Assembly (NCBI GenBank): GCA_014773175.1
Contig: VXCM01001497.1
Location: 224,512 to 288,511, forward strand
Direction: 5' to 3'
Origin: Lucifuga dentata
Taxonomy: Eukaryota > Chordata > Actinopteri > Ophidiiformes > Bythitidae
Length of the DNA stretch: 64,000 nt
In this document: one piece after another, positions 12,736 to 22,813 of the stretch
Numbering within the stretch: position 1 is the stretch's first letter
Layout: every line of letters starts with the position of its first letter
Position numbers and translations under genes: made by a program
Notes under the pieces: generated by a model
What the model was told of the DNA's origin: nothing
Seen by the model: only the letters and a program-made list of their open reading frames with translations
Database searches by the model: none

Positions 12736-13227
12736 AACACGTGCACATGCCCTAGTAAACTCATCTACATATTTAAAAGTGCTAATGAAACCCTATAATA
12801 CAGGTATCAATAATCCTACCTGATTTGTTTTTGGGGGGATTCTGAAAGGAAGGGGAGAAAAACAAGTATGACAGACAGACAGACAGACAAGTATGAGCTT
12901 AAGATTCCATTCAAATAATACATTATCTACAAGCTCTCATTAACACTTAATGCAATTACCAATAAAACAATGGCAAAACACTTAAGCATAATTGACAAAA
13001 AAGTGAAAATCACAAAAATGAAGAATTAAAGGTGAGTGTTAAAGTAAGTCTTTTGTTTTATCATCATATGTTCTTATTGATGTTTTGTAAGAACTGCATG
13101 TGTGTGTGTGTGTGTGTGTGTGTGTGCCCACGCACGCGTGTGTTCTTACAGCAGCAGGAGTCTTGGTAGGTTCTTCTATCAGAGCATCAGGGGGTTGGGG
13201 GACCACTTTTACTACCCAGTTAAACAT
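1958..13227 (-). CDS. cngb1: Cyclic-nucleotide-gated channel beta-1, GARP region (5' part of gene)
   Basis: CNGB1 is the rod CNG channel beta subunit; its N-terminal GARP region binds rim proteins of the outer-segment disc. Exons I can phase (5' to 3'): 13227-13150, 12841-12820, 12620-12580, 12199-12180, 12050-11945, 11678-11654, 11483-11429, 11124-11018, 10828-10765, 10437-10362, 10095-10071, 7442-7091, 6683-6534, 4550-4483, 4063-3855, 3557-3530, 3210-2487, 2171-1958. The start ATG at 13227 gives [13 protein letters not shown], which matches the human start MLGWVQRVLPQPP. Three further GARP repeats follow: [25 protein letters not shown] and [14 protein letters not shown]. Downstream exons are Glu/Pro-rich ([14 protein letters not shown]), with a coiled-coil-like segment at 6683-6534. 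The exon at 3557 could instead end at 3545; both ends keep phase. Membrane segments, pore and cNMP domain are not in the window. One exon has a frame break (see 2487-3210). The assignment rests on the four repeats and on mmp15 nearby; the 3'-most exons are less certain than the repeat exons. Confidence 0.85.
2487..3210 (-). CDS. cngb1: cngb1 large Pro/Gln-rich exon with a one-base frame break
   Basis: This exon opens after a TTCTCCATAG acceptor and reads [17 protein letters not shown], then a Pro/Leu-rich stretch to NSLMPKNA followed by a stop at 2798-2800. A second frame, shifted by one base, picks up near 2805 as [17 protein letters not shown]. It continues through a Ser/Pro-rich segment to [15 protein letters not shown] and a GTAAAC donor at 2486. 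The exon is 724 nt. Entering in phase 1, its length would put the end in phase 2, but the next exon (start 2171) needs phase 1. One surplus base, most simply in the run CCGAAAAATG, resolves both problems. I cannot tell an assembly error from a real mutation. Similarity to mammalian CNGB1 is not recognisable here, so this part of the model rests on phase and context. Confidence 0.6.
3663..3709. repeat. (GGAA)n tetranucleotide repeat
   Basis: About twelve perfect AAGG/GGAA units in a cngb1 intron between the exons at 3557 and 3855. Confidence 0.9.
5232..5345 (+). repeat. L2-type LINE/SINE 3' tail
   Basis: The segment starts GGGAGTTTTTCCTGA and ends with TGTAAAGCC, TTTGAGACAGTTACAAATAAA and CTTGATTTGCC-like sequence. 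This is the common 3' end shared by fish L2 LINEs and L2-mobilised SINEs. Only the tail is present. Confidence 0.55.
6140..6272. repeat. (GATG)n-(GATA)n compound repeat
   Basis: GGAT units pass into a perfect GATA array in a cngb1 intron. The reverse frame reads as an artefactual Ile/Ser/Tyr/Leu polypeptide. Confidence 0.9.
7750..8105 (+). repeat. Decayed LINE (L2-like) reverse-transcriptase 3' fragment
   Basis: Plus-strand remnants with frameshifts resemble the conserved end of fish non-LTR polymerases: a [14 protein letters not shown] stretch near 7868-7900, then RIDFKI-like sequence, then [16 protein letters not shown] sequence near 8010-8060 and LRNNLPGED near 8065-8090. This matches the typical pattern of vertebrate L2/CR1-type ORF2 ends from family knowledge. 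No intact frame remains. It lies in the cngb1 intron between the exons at 7442 and 10071. Confidence 0.55.
8317..9292 (-). other. Putative 3' UTR of the short GARP isoform, ending at AATAAA
   Basis: About 1 kb of AT-rich sequence follows the GGKVLRAP stop. It carries no recognisable repeat or exon and ends at an AATAAA on the minus strand (8322-8317, TTTATT on the plus strand). This is what a 3' UTR for the alternative terminal exon should look like. AATAAA is common in AT-rich DNA, so transcript data are needed to confirm it. Confidence 0.35.
9293..9318 (-). CDS. cngb1: Candidate alternative terminal exon of cngb1 (GARP2-like isoform)
   Basis: A strong acceptor (TTCTGTTTCAG) precedes a short frame that continues exactly in phase from the exon ending at 10071 and adds only eight residues, GGKVLRAP, before TAA at 9295-9293. 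Skipping it joins 10071 to 7442 in phase, as in the long form. With all four GARP repeats upstream, the short product would be about 214 residues, soluble and without channel segments. Mammalian CNGB1 is known to make soluble GARP1 and GARP2 by alternative splicing and termination. That a fish gene does the same here is inference from the splice site, phase, stop and a downstream poly(A) signal. Confidence 0.5.
10917..11049. other. Assembly overlap: about 66-bp perfect duplication around a single N
   Basis: The sequence before N at 10983 recurs directly after it and includes the last part of the cngb1 exon 11124-11018. This looks like two contig ends that overlap but were not merged. A second copy of the exon end at 10951-10982 is therefore probably not real. 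Confidence 0.8.
12055..12108. repeat. (GA)n tract forming the polypyrimidine tract of a cngb1 acceptor
   Basis: On the minus strand this is (CT)n running straight into CAG at 12051, the acceptor of the exon carrying the second GARP repeat. The microsatellite thus doubles as the polypyrimidine tract. Confidence 0.75.
12681..12735. repeat. (CA)n microsatellite
   Basis: CA tract with a GCGC start in a small cngb1 intron. Confidence 0.9.
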
Positions 13228-13233
13228 CCTGAT

Positions 13234-13271
<38 letters not shown>

Positions 13272-13415
13272 GCACACACACACGCACATTATAATTATAA
13301 TAAAACAATTCCTAATATATTGTCCTTCCTGTAGTCATTTAAATGCCCTTAATCTGTCAAATATTTCTTACTGAGCTCCTATTCTAACTAATGAGGTCTT
13401 ATGAAGGACATTCAC

Positions 13416-13511
13416 CTGCTTTGCTTTTCCTTTTCTTATAGGCAACATTGTTTGTTCCATCTATGGCCTCCAACAATTGGATTAGCAGGACTTTGCCCAA
13501 TAAACTCAGAG
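13416..13511 (-). other. Possible upstream cngb1 exon (5' UTR)
   Basis: A 96-bp open segment is bounded by a TTTCTAG acceptor and an AAAGCAG/GTGAAT donor and reads LSLLGKVLLIQLLEAIDG then NVAYKKRKSKA. If spliced to the exon at 13228, its frame meets a stop (GGG TAG) almost at once, so it would be untranslated or carry a short upstream frame relative to the ATG at 13227. It could also be a chance open stretch. Confidence 0.25.
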
Positions 13512-14486
13512 CTAGAAATCAGAATCCTGTCAGCCATGCAAATACAAAAAAATGAACAGGAGTAAAAAATTAGATATTAAAAATAGGTGACTTTGGCAAA
13601 GAGGCACTGGTTAACCTTACAATCCCATAAGCTGCTTTACCAAGAAGCTACAATCAGGTTAAATTAGTTTGAATTGGACAAGTGGCTCATAATCATATGT
13701 TAGTGGCTGAAACCCTGATTACAGAAAATGAGTCCCAAAACCAGCAGCAGTGCCACTTTTCAGATTTGACCTGTCACAGCTCCTCAACCTGTTGAACTAA
13801 TCCACTTCAACACTGCAGGACAAAAAAAAGACATGAACTCTACAGGATGTCCTGCCAGCTAATAACAACAAGGACTAATAGCAGCTGTTCTGGTTGTCCC
13901 AGGACAGCTCCTATTAGTCCTAAAACAATGATTATTCCATAATATTAGAAACCTCCCAAGTGTCTCGTATCTCAAATCATTCATAACTGAATTTGATCAT
14001 AATAAAATGCCTTGTTGTGCTGTTGGTGCAGCTTTGTGGTGTGTTTCTATAATTTGCTTAATTTGTTGGATGATGTAAAACCCTTTTTTCCCCCCCTTCT
14101 TGTACTATCTGGGGCTCCTCATAGACCCAGACAACACACTGCTGGAGAGACAGAACATCCACACTAGATGTCTATCATCCCAGACAGACAGCCTAGGAAT
14201 GTACTCTGAATGTATTCTTCCATCCTCTTGCATTTATCATCTGTCAGCATCCAATACAACTTTCATGTCAGGTTTGTGAATGCAGAGCTGTATTCTGAGC
14301 CTTATATTCCATATATTATACATATATACTTCAACATCCATTCTCTCATACCTTAAGCAATCTACTGTGTCATACCTGATTTTAGATTTCATATAGATCT
14401 GCAGGGAACTTTTGAAACAATGTAGCTCCAGGATATAAAAGTAAATAGCTATAGATGTGATCCCAGTGTGATTCCTGACTGACTGT

Positions 14487-15080
14487 CCTAATCAGCAGAG
14501 ATCAGAGCAGACTCTCCCTGGCCTAATCTCATCCGTAACATTGGATTAAATGGCGGGATCCTGTCCACCACCTAATCTACAGCCTAACCTGCTGTTTAAT
14601 TCAGGCCTGGATCGCAGTGACTGATATCTAAATGAGACTCAATCATTTTCAATCTATGAAATAAGCACATCAATCAATCAGACTCCCTAAACATATATTT
14701 CTTCATATATTGATATCTGTGATAATTTTGGAAAGATTTTCTCAAGTTCTTTTAATCATTTCCTTATTTCTCTTGACTAGAGCAAATGAGAAGATGTAAA
14801 TTAACATCCTTTCATTATAACATCAGCATTTCTGCACTAAATGTCACATTACTTCAGCTAATAATACATAGATCACAACAATAAAACTCACTTCAAATCA
14901 CTCTCTCAGCACATTTTAACAGTCATATCATCCATTATCATTAATCAATGCCATTAAATGTGTATAGAGTTACAGACTTGTTATCCTACCTGTGTGTCTA
15001 CAGGTGGTTCTGCATGCCTGCACAGCCAGCACAGTTCTGCAGGGATTTAGATAACGGCTGCCTGGTGCTAACAGGATTAA
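14487..15080. promoter_or_regulatory. Cluster of CRX/OTX-like TAATCY motifs upstream of cngb1
   Basis: CCTAATCAGCAGA at 14487, CCTAATCT at 14522, GGATTAA at 14543, CCTAATCT at 14571 and AGGATTAA near 15073 lie 1.3-1.9 kb upstream of the cngb1 ATG. CRX/OTX factors bind TAATCC/T and drive photoreceptor genes; TCAGCA is an NRL/MARE-like half site. These are short motifs, so this is only suggestive. Confidence 0.2.
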
Positions 15081-15403
15081 CCAGCAGCACCTGAAGGTCG
15101 AGGCCCAATCATAGACAGAGAGCTATCGCTGATTTATGGAGAGAAATATATACATCACCCCTGTAAGTGTCATCATGGAAATCACACCATCAACAAAAGG
15201 GGTGATGCCTACCATAGATTTTAAGGATTTGTCATAGATATTAACAAAGTAGACACCAACTTTTGCCACTAATACAAGAATCATTCAAAGATAGTATTTA
15301 TATATGCCATTTAATTATAAAATAAAATACTAAATATGTTACATTCATTCTTGTTATTTTTACTTTTAAATAATATTGGATTTCCAAATATTTTCAGGTT
15401 GGC

Positions 15404-15585
15404 AACCTTCATGTCAGGCTATGACATAAAGGTTTGGCATGCCAGAGCCAAACCTTCATGTTTGGCTATGACATGCCAAACATGTCATAGTCATGTATGG
15501 CTATGACATGTCTATGTTATATCATAGCCATGTTATGGTTATGACATAACATAGCTTAAAATGGCTATGTTATGGCTATATTTTT
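15404..15585. repeat. Imperfect palindromic array of GGCTATGACAT units
   Basis: GGCTATGACAT and its complement ATGTCATAGCC recur about eight times in mixed orientation, together with TTTGGCATGCCA palindromes. The stretch could fold into several hairpins. No coding sense and no match to a family I know. Confidence 0.7.
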
Positions 15586-15635
15586 GTGGAGGCTTGGCAG
15601 ACAGGATACAAAGATACAACCATATAAACCCTGTA

Positions 15636-16054
15636 CAGTGGTTGTCAAACTTTTATAGCCAAATACATCTGAGCAAATTAAATCATCAAAATACGACCTC
15701 ACCAACAAACCACCAATTTTAAGAAAAACCAGAAAACCTCTATGCATGCTGTACTGACACTGAGAAGTTTACATCACGAGTATGAAAAGTTACCGACACC
15801 CACATAGAATGAAAGTACATAGTGTGCACGTGAAACAGGTGCTGTTATTTTCAACAAAACAAATTCTGGATTAAAAGAGAACAATGATCCAACATTTAAT
15901 TAATGAAACACATTTATTTTTGTGAATAATTTGCAACAATAACAGATTTCTCTTATATTTCAATTATTTTGATTCTCTGCAGAAATTTGCAGTTATGTGG
16001 CACACCTCCAGCAGCACCACCAGTGGTATGTGTATAACAGTTTGAGAACCATTG
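15636..16054. mobile_element. Non-autonomous hAT (Charlie-like) element
   Basis: The left end CAGTGGTTGTCAAACTTTTA and right end CAGTTTGAGAACCATTG are inverted copies of the CAGTGGTTCTCAAACTG terminus typical of hAT-Charlie elements. The inside is AT-rich and non-coding. I see no convincing 8-bp target duplication, so the copy is probably old. Confidence 0.5.
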
Positions 16055-19000
16055 TTGTAAAATGTGTTTGCATTTAGCAAATGTACATTGGTCTTAGTTT
16101 TGCAAGTTATAATCTGTATCTCTGCCAGAAGAAGGAACTACTGCATGCTGCTGTTTTCACAGTCAGAATGAGTTGTATTGGCAAGGGAAGTTTCCACTTA
16201 CAAGGAATTTGATATAAAGAATTTGATATGTAATGCAAAATGAGAAAACCAGGACACAGAATAACAAATAAAATATTGCAAAAAAATAAAGTAAAATAAT
16301 GGTGTTAGAATGGATTGCACTGATTTTAGAGACTGTGTGTGTGTGTGTGTGTAGTGTAGTGTAGTGTGAGGTTAGTCCTTTACTCTCTCACAGAAAGATC
16401 TCTCTCCTTCACCTTGTCGTCTGTCTGCTTCCCGATACCTCCCATCCTCATTACAGTTTGATCCCCAGCAAGTGATGCAGAGCACAGTCACCTTTTGACT
16501 AACCATCAGGAGACAGAGAGGCAGGCAAAGCTCATTAGTCTGTGTCAGGATCTTTACAAGACTCTGACGAGGTCTTACCTCGTCTCTCCAGTCACGTGAA
16601 GACCACAGCGTACCACAAATATCCTAAGATGACATTTTTCTCTTGCGACACAAACATCCAATCCCCAAATATGACCAGACATCATAGAGAGAGATAGGGG
16701 GAGAGATTTAGAAAGAAAGATTAAAAAATATGTACAACAGAGAAAAAGAGAAGCAAGATAAAGATGGCAGAAGAGGGAAAGAAAAGAGAGACGAAGAGGA
16801 TGAGAGAAAGCATGGCATCATGCTTGAGGGGGATTAGGAGGGATCCAATCAGGATCCAATCAGGTCTAATTAACGGACTCACTGAAAAACAGTGCTGTAT
16901 GTTGTAGTTTAGTCATAATGGAGCCAGATCAACAGGTAAAACAACAGGTTAGTATGCAAATGTTGATCCTCTGTGATAATCAATCAGAAAGCCACAAAGA
17001 CAGGTAGACAGACATTCACCCAGTCAGACAGACAGTTAGCCAATAAGGTCTGTCGGGTTGCTTAAGAATGGAAACTACAAGACAATTACAGAACTGAAGA
17101 GACAGGAGACACCAGGCAGATGTTATTATCAGCTCAACAGGGGATAAGTCAGGTGGACAGGTCGATGACAGAGATCTTTGGTTATTTGCTGGAAAATGGC
17201 CTCAGTCCTAATGGAACTGGATGAGAAGGTGCAGAGGAAAAAATAGTGCAAAATAATTAGTATTAAAACAGTTATCACAAAGTAAAGGAAGACAAAAGCA
17301 GAGGAGACAAAAGAAAAAAGAGGACCAGAGGCAAGTCTGTGGTGGACAATCTGTGACAGAAGATAATCCTGATTACCTCTGATGTTAAGATGTGGAGGAA
17401 GATGCACTCACTGACTCCACATGAACACAATCGCACATGGACTTCATGTGCACAAATGCTTTAACTTTCACTATAAGAGCACTTCTCCTCATTAACTCTT
17501 CCACATTCCCAGACTTCATAAGCATTTGTGTGTGTTATGCTCAAAGCAGTGACATAGAAGCAACAGGTTTGAACATTTTAGAAGCAATGACTCCCTCTGG
17601 TGGCCAAAAATGGAAGTAATTTCTTGAACTTGACAGTTGCACAGCAGCTTGAAGGTTGATAGTTAAACATGACTCTGATAACTTGCTTTGCCTTTACCTG
17701 TATGTTTTATTGTGAAATTATTTAATATTCTCTAGGCACAGAAGTGACAGGCTTTACAGAACATGCCCTGCATGCATCAACATCTTTGTAAAAATCTATT
17801 ACCATCATAGACAAAACAGGAGAGTGGATCAGAAATGTACAAAACTACAAATGATAAGTAGAATTAAAAAAAAAAAAAGATAAGAAAACATTTTTAAAAC
17901 TTTCGCTCATGCTATTTATAGGAAAATAATTTCCCCCTGTATTCACAGAACTAAGTAAAATGAACCAGTAAGTAAGAGTGACAAAATATACTATGTGGTG
18001 TTAACAGATACACGGATAAACAGATAAGGAGAAGTAGGAGGCGCAACAGAGAAACATACATAGAAACAAGATTATATGAATTTAGCTGCAGAATTAAAAC
18101 ATTTACACAAGCCAAATCTATCCATAACAATGGAAAAGAAAAGTAATACATATGGGAGCAAATACAGTAGTGAAACAAAAAGGAAAGGGAAACAGTGAAA
18201 AATGGGAAGCGGAGAGAAAGACAGAAGAGGAAAAGGGAGGAAGGGGTCCCAAAGGAAGTCATCTCCAGCCAGCTCTCTCCCAACAAGCAGAGAAAAAACA
18301 AGAAAAGTTAAAGAGGAGGAGTGGACTTTGCCAATCTAGGTCAGGAGGCGCAACGCCAGCGCTGCCTCTCCCACAATCCTCCCTCCCTCTCTCCCTCCCT
18401 TGTCCCTCCTTCCCAAAGAACACTGGAGCTCGTGCCAAAGGAAATGAGCCCTCCCTTCATTTCTTTCTTTTCCTCCTCATCTCATTCTCTCACTTCCCTT
18501 TCACCGCCTCCTCCTCTCCTTCTTACTTCTATCATTTTCATTCCTCCCTTTCTTTGCATTTTTCTCAACTCCCCTTTCCCCCCACCCATGCCTGACACTA
18601 CTAAATCAGCAACATGTGGGCTTAATGGAAACCAGACCCTGACCCATTCTTCTCTAGCCTGCAGCCTTTTCTCCTTGAACACTAATCGAGCCTCAACTCT
18701 ATTTAGTTTCAGCTTAAAAAAAAAAAAAAAAANAAAAAAAAAAAAAAAAAGTAGATACACAGAGAGCTAAAGAATGTTGGAACTGAGATGAACAAAAATT
18801 TTAAAAACACTTTTCAGTTAATCCCGGTAAATGTGAATAAATCCTCCTCTTTCATTTTATTCTACCTCTGGGACCAGTCGTTTATCAATATGTCTCCACT
18901 GGAATGGTGTTTTTAGTGGTAGCAGTTATTATGGCAGGGCCGGACAGGAGGTGGAAGGTGGGGGGGTCTGGAGCCAGTTTGTCTGTGTGCAAAAACTCTA

Positions 19001-19733
19001 TGTGCCTCTGTTTGGGTAAGTGGTCTCTATCTGTATTTACATGAATGTACATCTCTGCATATGCATACGTGTGATCATGTGGTGCTTGTGCATGTATGTG
19101 TGTGTAAGTGAGAGAGAGAGAGAAGGCAGACGTAATAAGCTCAGTGGGTGATGGTGGCCAAGAACACACACATACACTGTCTGACATTCCTGTGCTGGTC
19201 GGAGGACAAGCTCCCCCACTAGAGTCTGTGTGTATTTATGGTTAATCACAAAAAATTCTGCTTTGCACGCACATACACATAAACCCACCCACACCCACAC
19301 CCACACAGAGAATAAGAACCACCAAAAGTGCAAATGATCTGTTATCAGATCAGAGAGAAATGTCAATATTGGTTGAATCACCGTAGTCAAACATGTAGAA
19401 GACATGTTCATACTAATGCATGAGTGTGTATTTGTATATTCATGTATGTGTGTGTGATTCTATGCATTATCAACTGTCCATCTGTCCCTCCCATCACACC
19501 GTATGATTAGAACTGATAGAAACGGCCATTCCATGTGTTTCATACGTCTTTTCAGCAAAAGTAAGGTGGCTAGCACATCATTTTGTAATGTTATAAAGGA
19601 AATTAAAGAAAACAGTTTTGAAGTAAGAGACTGTCAATGTGACATATTCAGACACTTGAAAGGCACACACAGGCGAGGACCAACAGGGGACGAATGTGTA
19701 CTGTAGCTCCACAGGCAGCAGTATTAGCCACTT

Positions 19734-19739
19734 TTTATT
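19734..19739 (-). terminator. Candidate mmp15 poly(A) signal
   Basis: AATAAA on the minus strand about 125 nt after the mmp15 stop codon. Position fits, but other AATAAA sites exist further along. Confidence 0.35.
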
Positions 19740-19864
19740 TCACACGAGACTCAAGTTTCGGTCAGCTGGTGCAGTCATAAATCAGCTTTCTGAGACTTAC
19801 GCGCCTTTTTCCGCTGCACCAGATAAATGATTAATACCCGTTCTAGCCCTTCTCATCCTCAGCA

Positions 19865-22580
19865 TCACACCCAGTCCTGCAACGAACGCTTGCAGTGCAC
19901 CAACGCCCTTGGTGTCTCTTTGTTCTGCAGTGTCTTGAGGATGGCGTAGATTAGGACAAGGATGCACAGGATCAGCACCAATGGAACAGTCACCATGATC
20001 AGGGTCATGACCTTTGATTCATTCTCAGCCACCCTCACTACCACGTTCACCTCTTTGTCCTCATCTTCCTCTCCTTCTGTGGTGTCTGGGTTAGGGTTTT
20101 GGTCTTTCTCTGTGTCTTTGTCTATGTCCTGGTCTCTGTCCGGTTCTTTGTGTTCATCTCTGCCCCTGTCTGAAGGGTTTGCCGGTTTGTTTTTCGGTTC
20201 CTTGTGTTCTGTGTCTACGTCAGGCTCAGGGTCACGGATTCCCACACAGCCCATGAAATCCTTGAGGATGGAGCGTGGGTAGCCTCTGTCTGCTGCTGTC
20301 TTGTGGTTGTCAAACCTCCAGTAATTGGTGCCTTTGTAGAAATAGGTGTAAGCTGAATGAGAGGAAGAGAGATTATTTCATATTTAAAAGAAACCATGTT
20401 ATACTATTGATTCTATCTTGGATACGGGAAATTTAACACTTTAGCCTAATGTTTGAAAAGGACCCCAAGTCAAATTTCTGTAAAAGTAGCACCAGCAATT
20501 TTACTAGGTAGGACCAAGTAACATTTCCATAAGTTTCCTTCAGGGCACAAGTGTGACTAAATGCAGTCACACTACCATACAAGATTACGATTAAGATTAT
20601 GATGCTTTGATGTTAGACGCTGTTGTGTAAAGCATGTGAACCAATCACACAAGACTAGGAACTGATGCTTAAATTCTTCCCCTAGATTACACATCTTTTA
20701 TCAATAAAAGAAGTGTAATTTTAACAAATTCCATGTCTGAAAGTAGCTTTATGAAACGGCATCTAAAATAGCCCGTTTTCACTCAGTGTGCAAAGCAGCA
20801 TTGCAGGAAAGGAGAGTAGAAGTGAATCGATGTGGTTTTTTTAGCCTATTAAAACATTGCAAAGATTTCAAAATAGAACCCTATATGAAAATGAGAACAT
20901 AGAAATCTTTATATGTCACCTTTAAACTAAAGACAGTGTAGATATCAGCTGTACTGGTTTGGTAACTTGTATGAACTTTTGGCCTTCATTAACAATATTC
21001 CTACAATAGGAGTTAAATGGAGTTCACAGGGCAGAAATTGATCATTATTACAGCAGAATTACAACAACAAATAACTCAGATCTCTAATAAACTGCTAACA
21101 CAATTGCATACATCTTCCTAAGGTAAAGAGCTGGGTATAAATGCCCTGCAGCAGAAAGCAGGCTAGCAGGGACATTAGACGTTGGGTGGAGATGAGATGT
21201 GGCTGTTAGAGATGCATTTAGAGCAGTTCTGCCACAAATCTAATTTCCAGAGGAAGAACGGTCCAACCCCCAAACCAGAGCTCTCATTCCTCCCATCTCT
21301 CCCTCTAGTCCCCCTTTACCCCTCCATCTCTCTCTCCGCTCTGCTTGCTCCAGCCGAACCAAATTCAATTTTTTCCCTCTCTGTCTCTCACACACACCCC
21401 ATTTCACCCTTCTAACCTTTCAATCTTTCCCTCCTTCCACCTCTCCTGCTTTCACAACACAACAGCTCGGATTTCCCCTTTGTGTAAAATATTAGCTGTC
21501 GTCATTGACTGGTTTTAAAAAAAAATTTACCGCCATCATCACTGAGAAAGGCTCCTTTGGGTGAGGCAGGGATCCTTCCCCATCTGCTGATTGGTTTGGG
21601 GAAATCTGGGTCTGTAGTCCGAGTCTCCTCGTTGTATCTCCAGTATCTGTACACAGACAACACACATCAGGAAGTATCCAGAGTGATGCAGTTTGCAGAA
21701 CCTGTGGCTTCATCTGGCTTAATATGGAAAATGATAATGTGTAATGAAAAGGGGCAAACAGGGCAGGACACAAAGTCTTTTTCTTGCATGTGTATGTCTG
21801 TAATATACCTGTCCCCTCTGAAGAAATATGTGTATCCATTGGGTTCCCACCAGATCACTGTGTCGATCCCGTCTGCAGGAATTCCCGGTCCGTACTCACG
21901 TAAAGGCTGTGGGTATCCTGGCACTACATCAGCCTCTCTGAACACCCAGTATCTATCATCTGTACACAAAAAAAAAGGTCGCGACGAGTGATGAGGAGAT
22001 GATTCCACAAAAATCCTGACTTTTCTGTACAACTAATGTTTAGAAATAAGAAAAATGGTTAATAATTAGAGTGAAAGAAACAGAACAAAGAAAAAGAAAG
22101 AAAAAGCAAAGAGAGCCGATGAGAAAATATGGCCAGAACATATGGCATATGTCATGGGGTTTATTTTTTCCAAAAGAAAAGTAGGCAAGACAGCCAAGGT
22201 AGAGACTGCGTGCATAACACTTATTTTCCAAGTTTTCCTTATGTGGAAGCCAGTGACTCCTGACACCTTTGGATACGATCTCACTTTCAGCCACTTTCCA
22301 CCTCTACTGCCAGGGCATTGCAACACTCTGTAATGCTGAAGTCTGAAAAGCTGATGATGCTCAGTGCCATTTTATACTTGGTAATGCTTTTTGTTCATTA
22401 TGGTACTGCAGTTTCTGATTCATATAGTATCTAAGTACCTTTAGAGTAGATGAAAAGCAAGTATAGCTTTAAAAAATTAAAGGGACGTGGGAAAAAGTCT
22501 GACAAATATCACCTTATGGAATCATCTTAAAAGTGAAAGCACAGCAGCTGGTCACATCTGGAGTAAAGAGGAGGCTGATG

Positions 22581-22629
<49 letters not shown>

Positions 22630-22774
22630 NNNNNNNNNNNNNNNNNNNNNNNNCCCCCCCCATCTTATGGAGCTGCAGCTGGAGTTGTAATACTGAGTTG
22701 GAGTACTGTACAGCAGCTGCAGAGCTTCACCGCATTCATGCATTTGCCGCATTCGTGATGCCCAAAGCATTCAG

Positions 22775-22813
<39 letters not shown>

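Larger units (their letters stand above)
13512..19733. other. Intergenic region between cngb1 and mmp15
   Basis: No gene is recognisable on either strand. It holds the palindromic array at 15404, a hAT-like element, a purine-to-pyrimidine strand switch at 18140-18600, an A-run with N at 18732 and short CA/TG tracts. The open frames here come from low-complexity sequence. Confidence 0.6.

Noticed and set aside
18152..18770. Two overlapping plus-strand frames of about 147-149 residues
   Set aside because: Lys/Glu-rich then Ser/Pro/Phe-rich low complexity from a purine/pyrimidine block; no splice sites or conserved motif.
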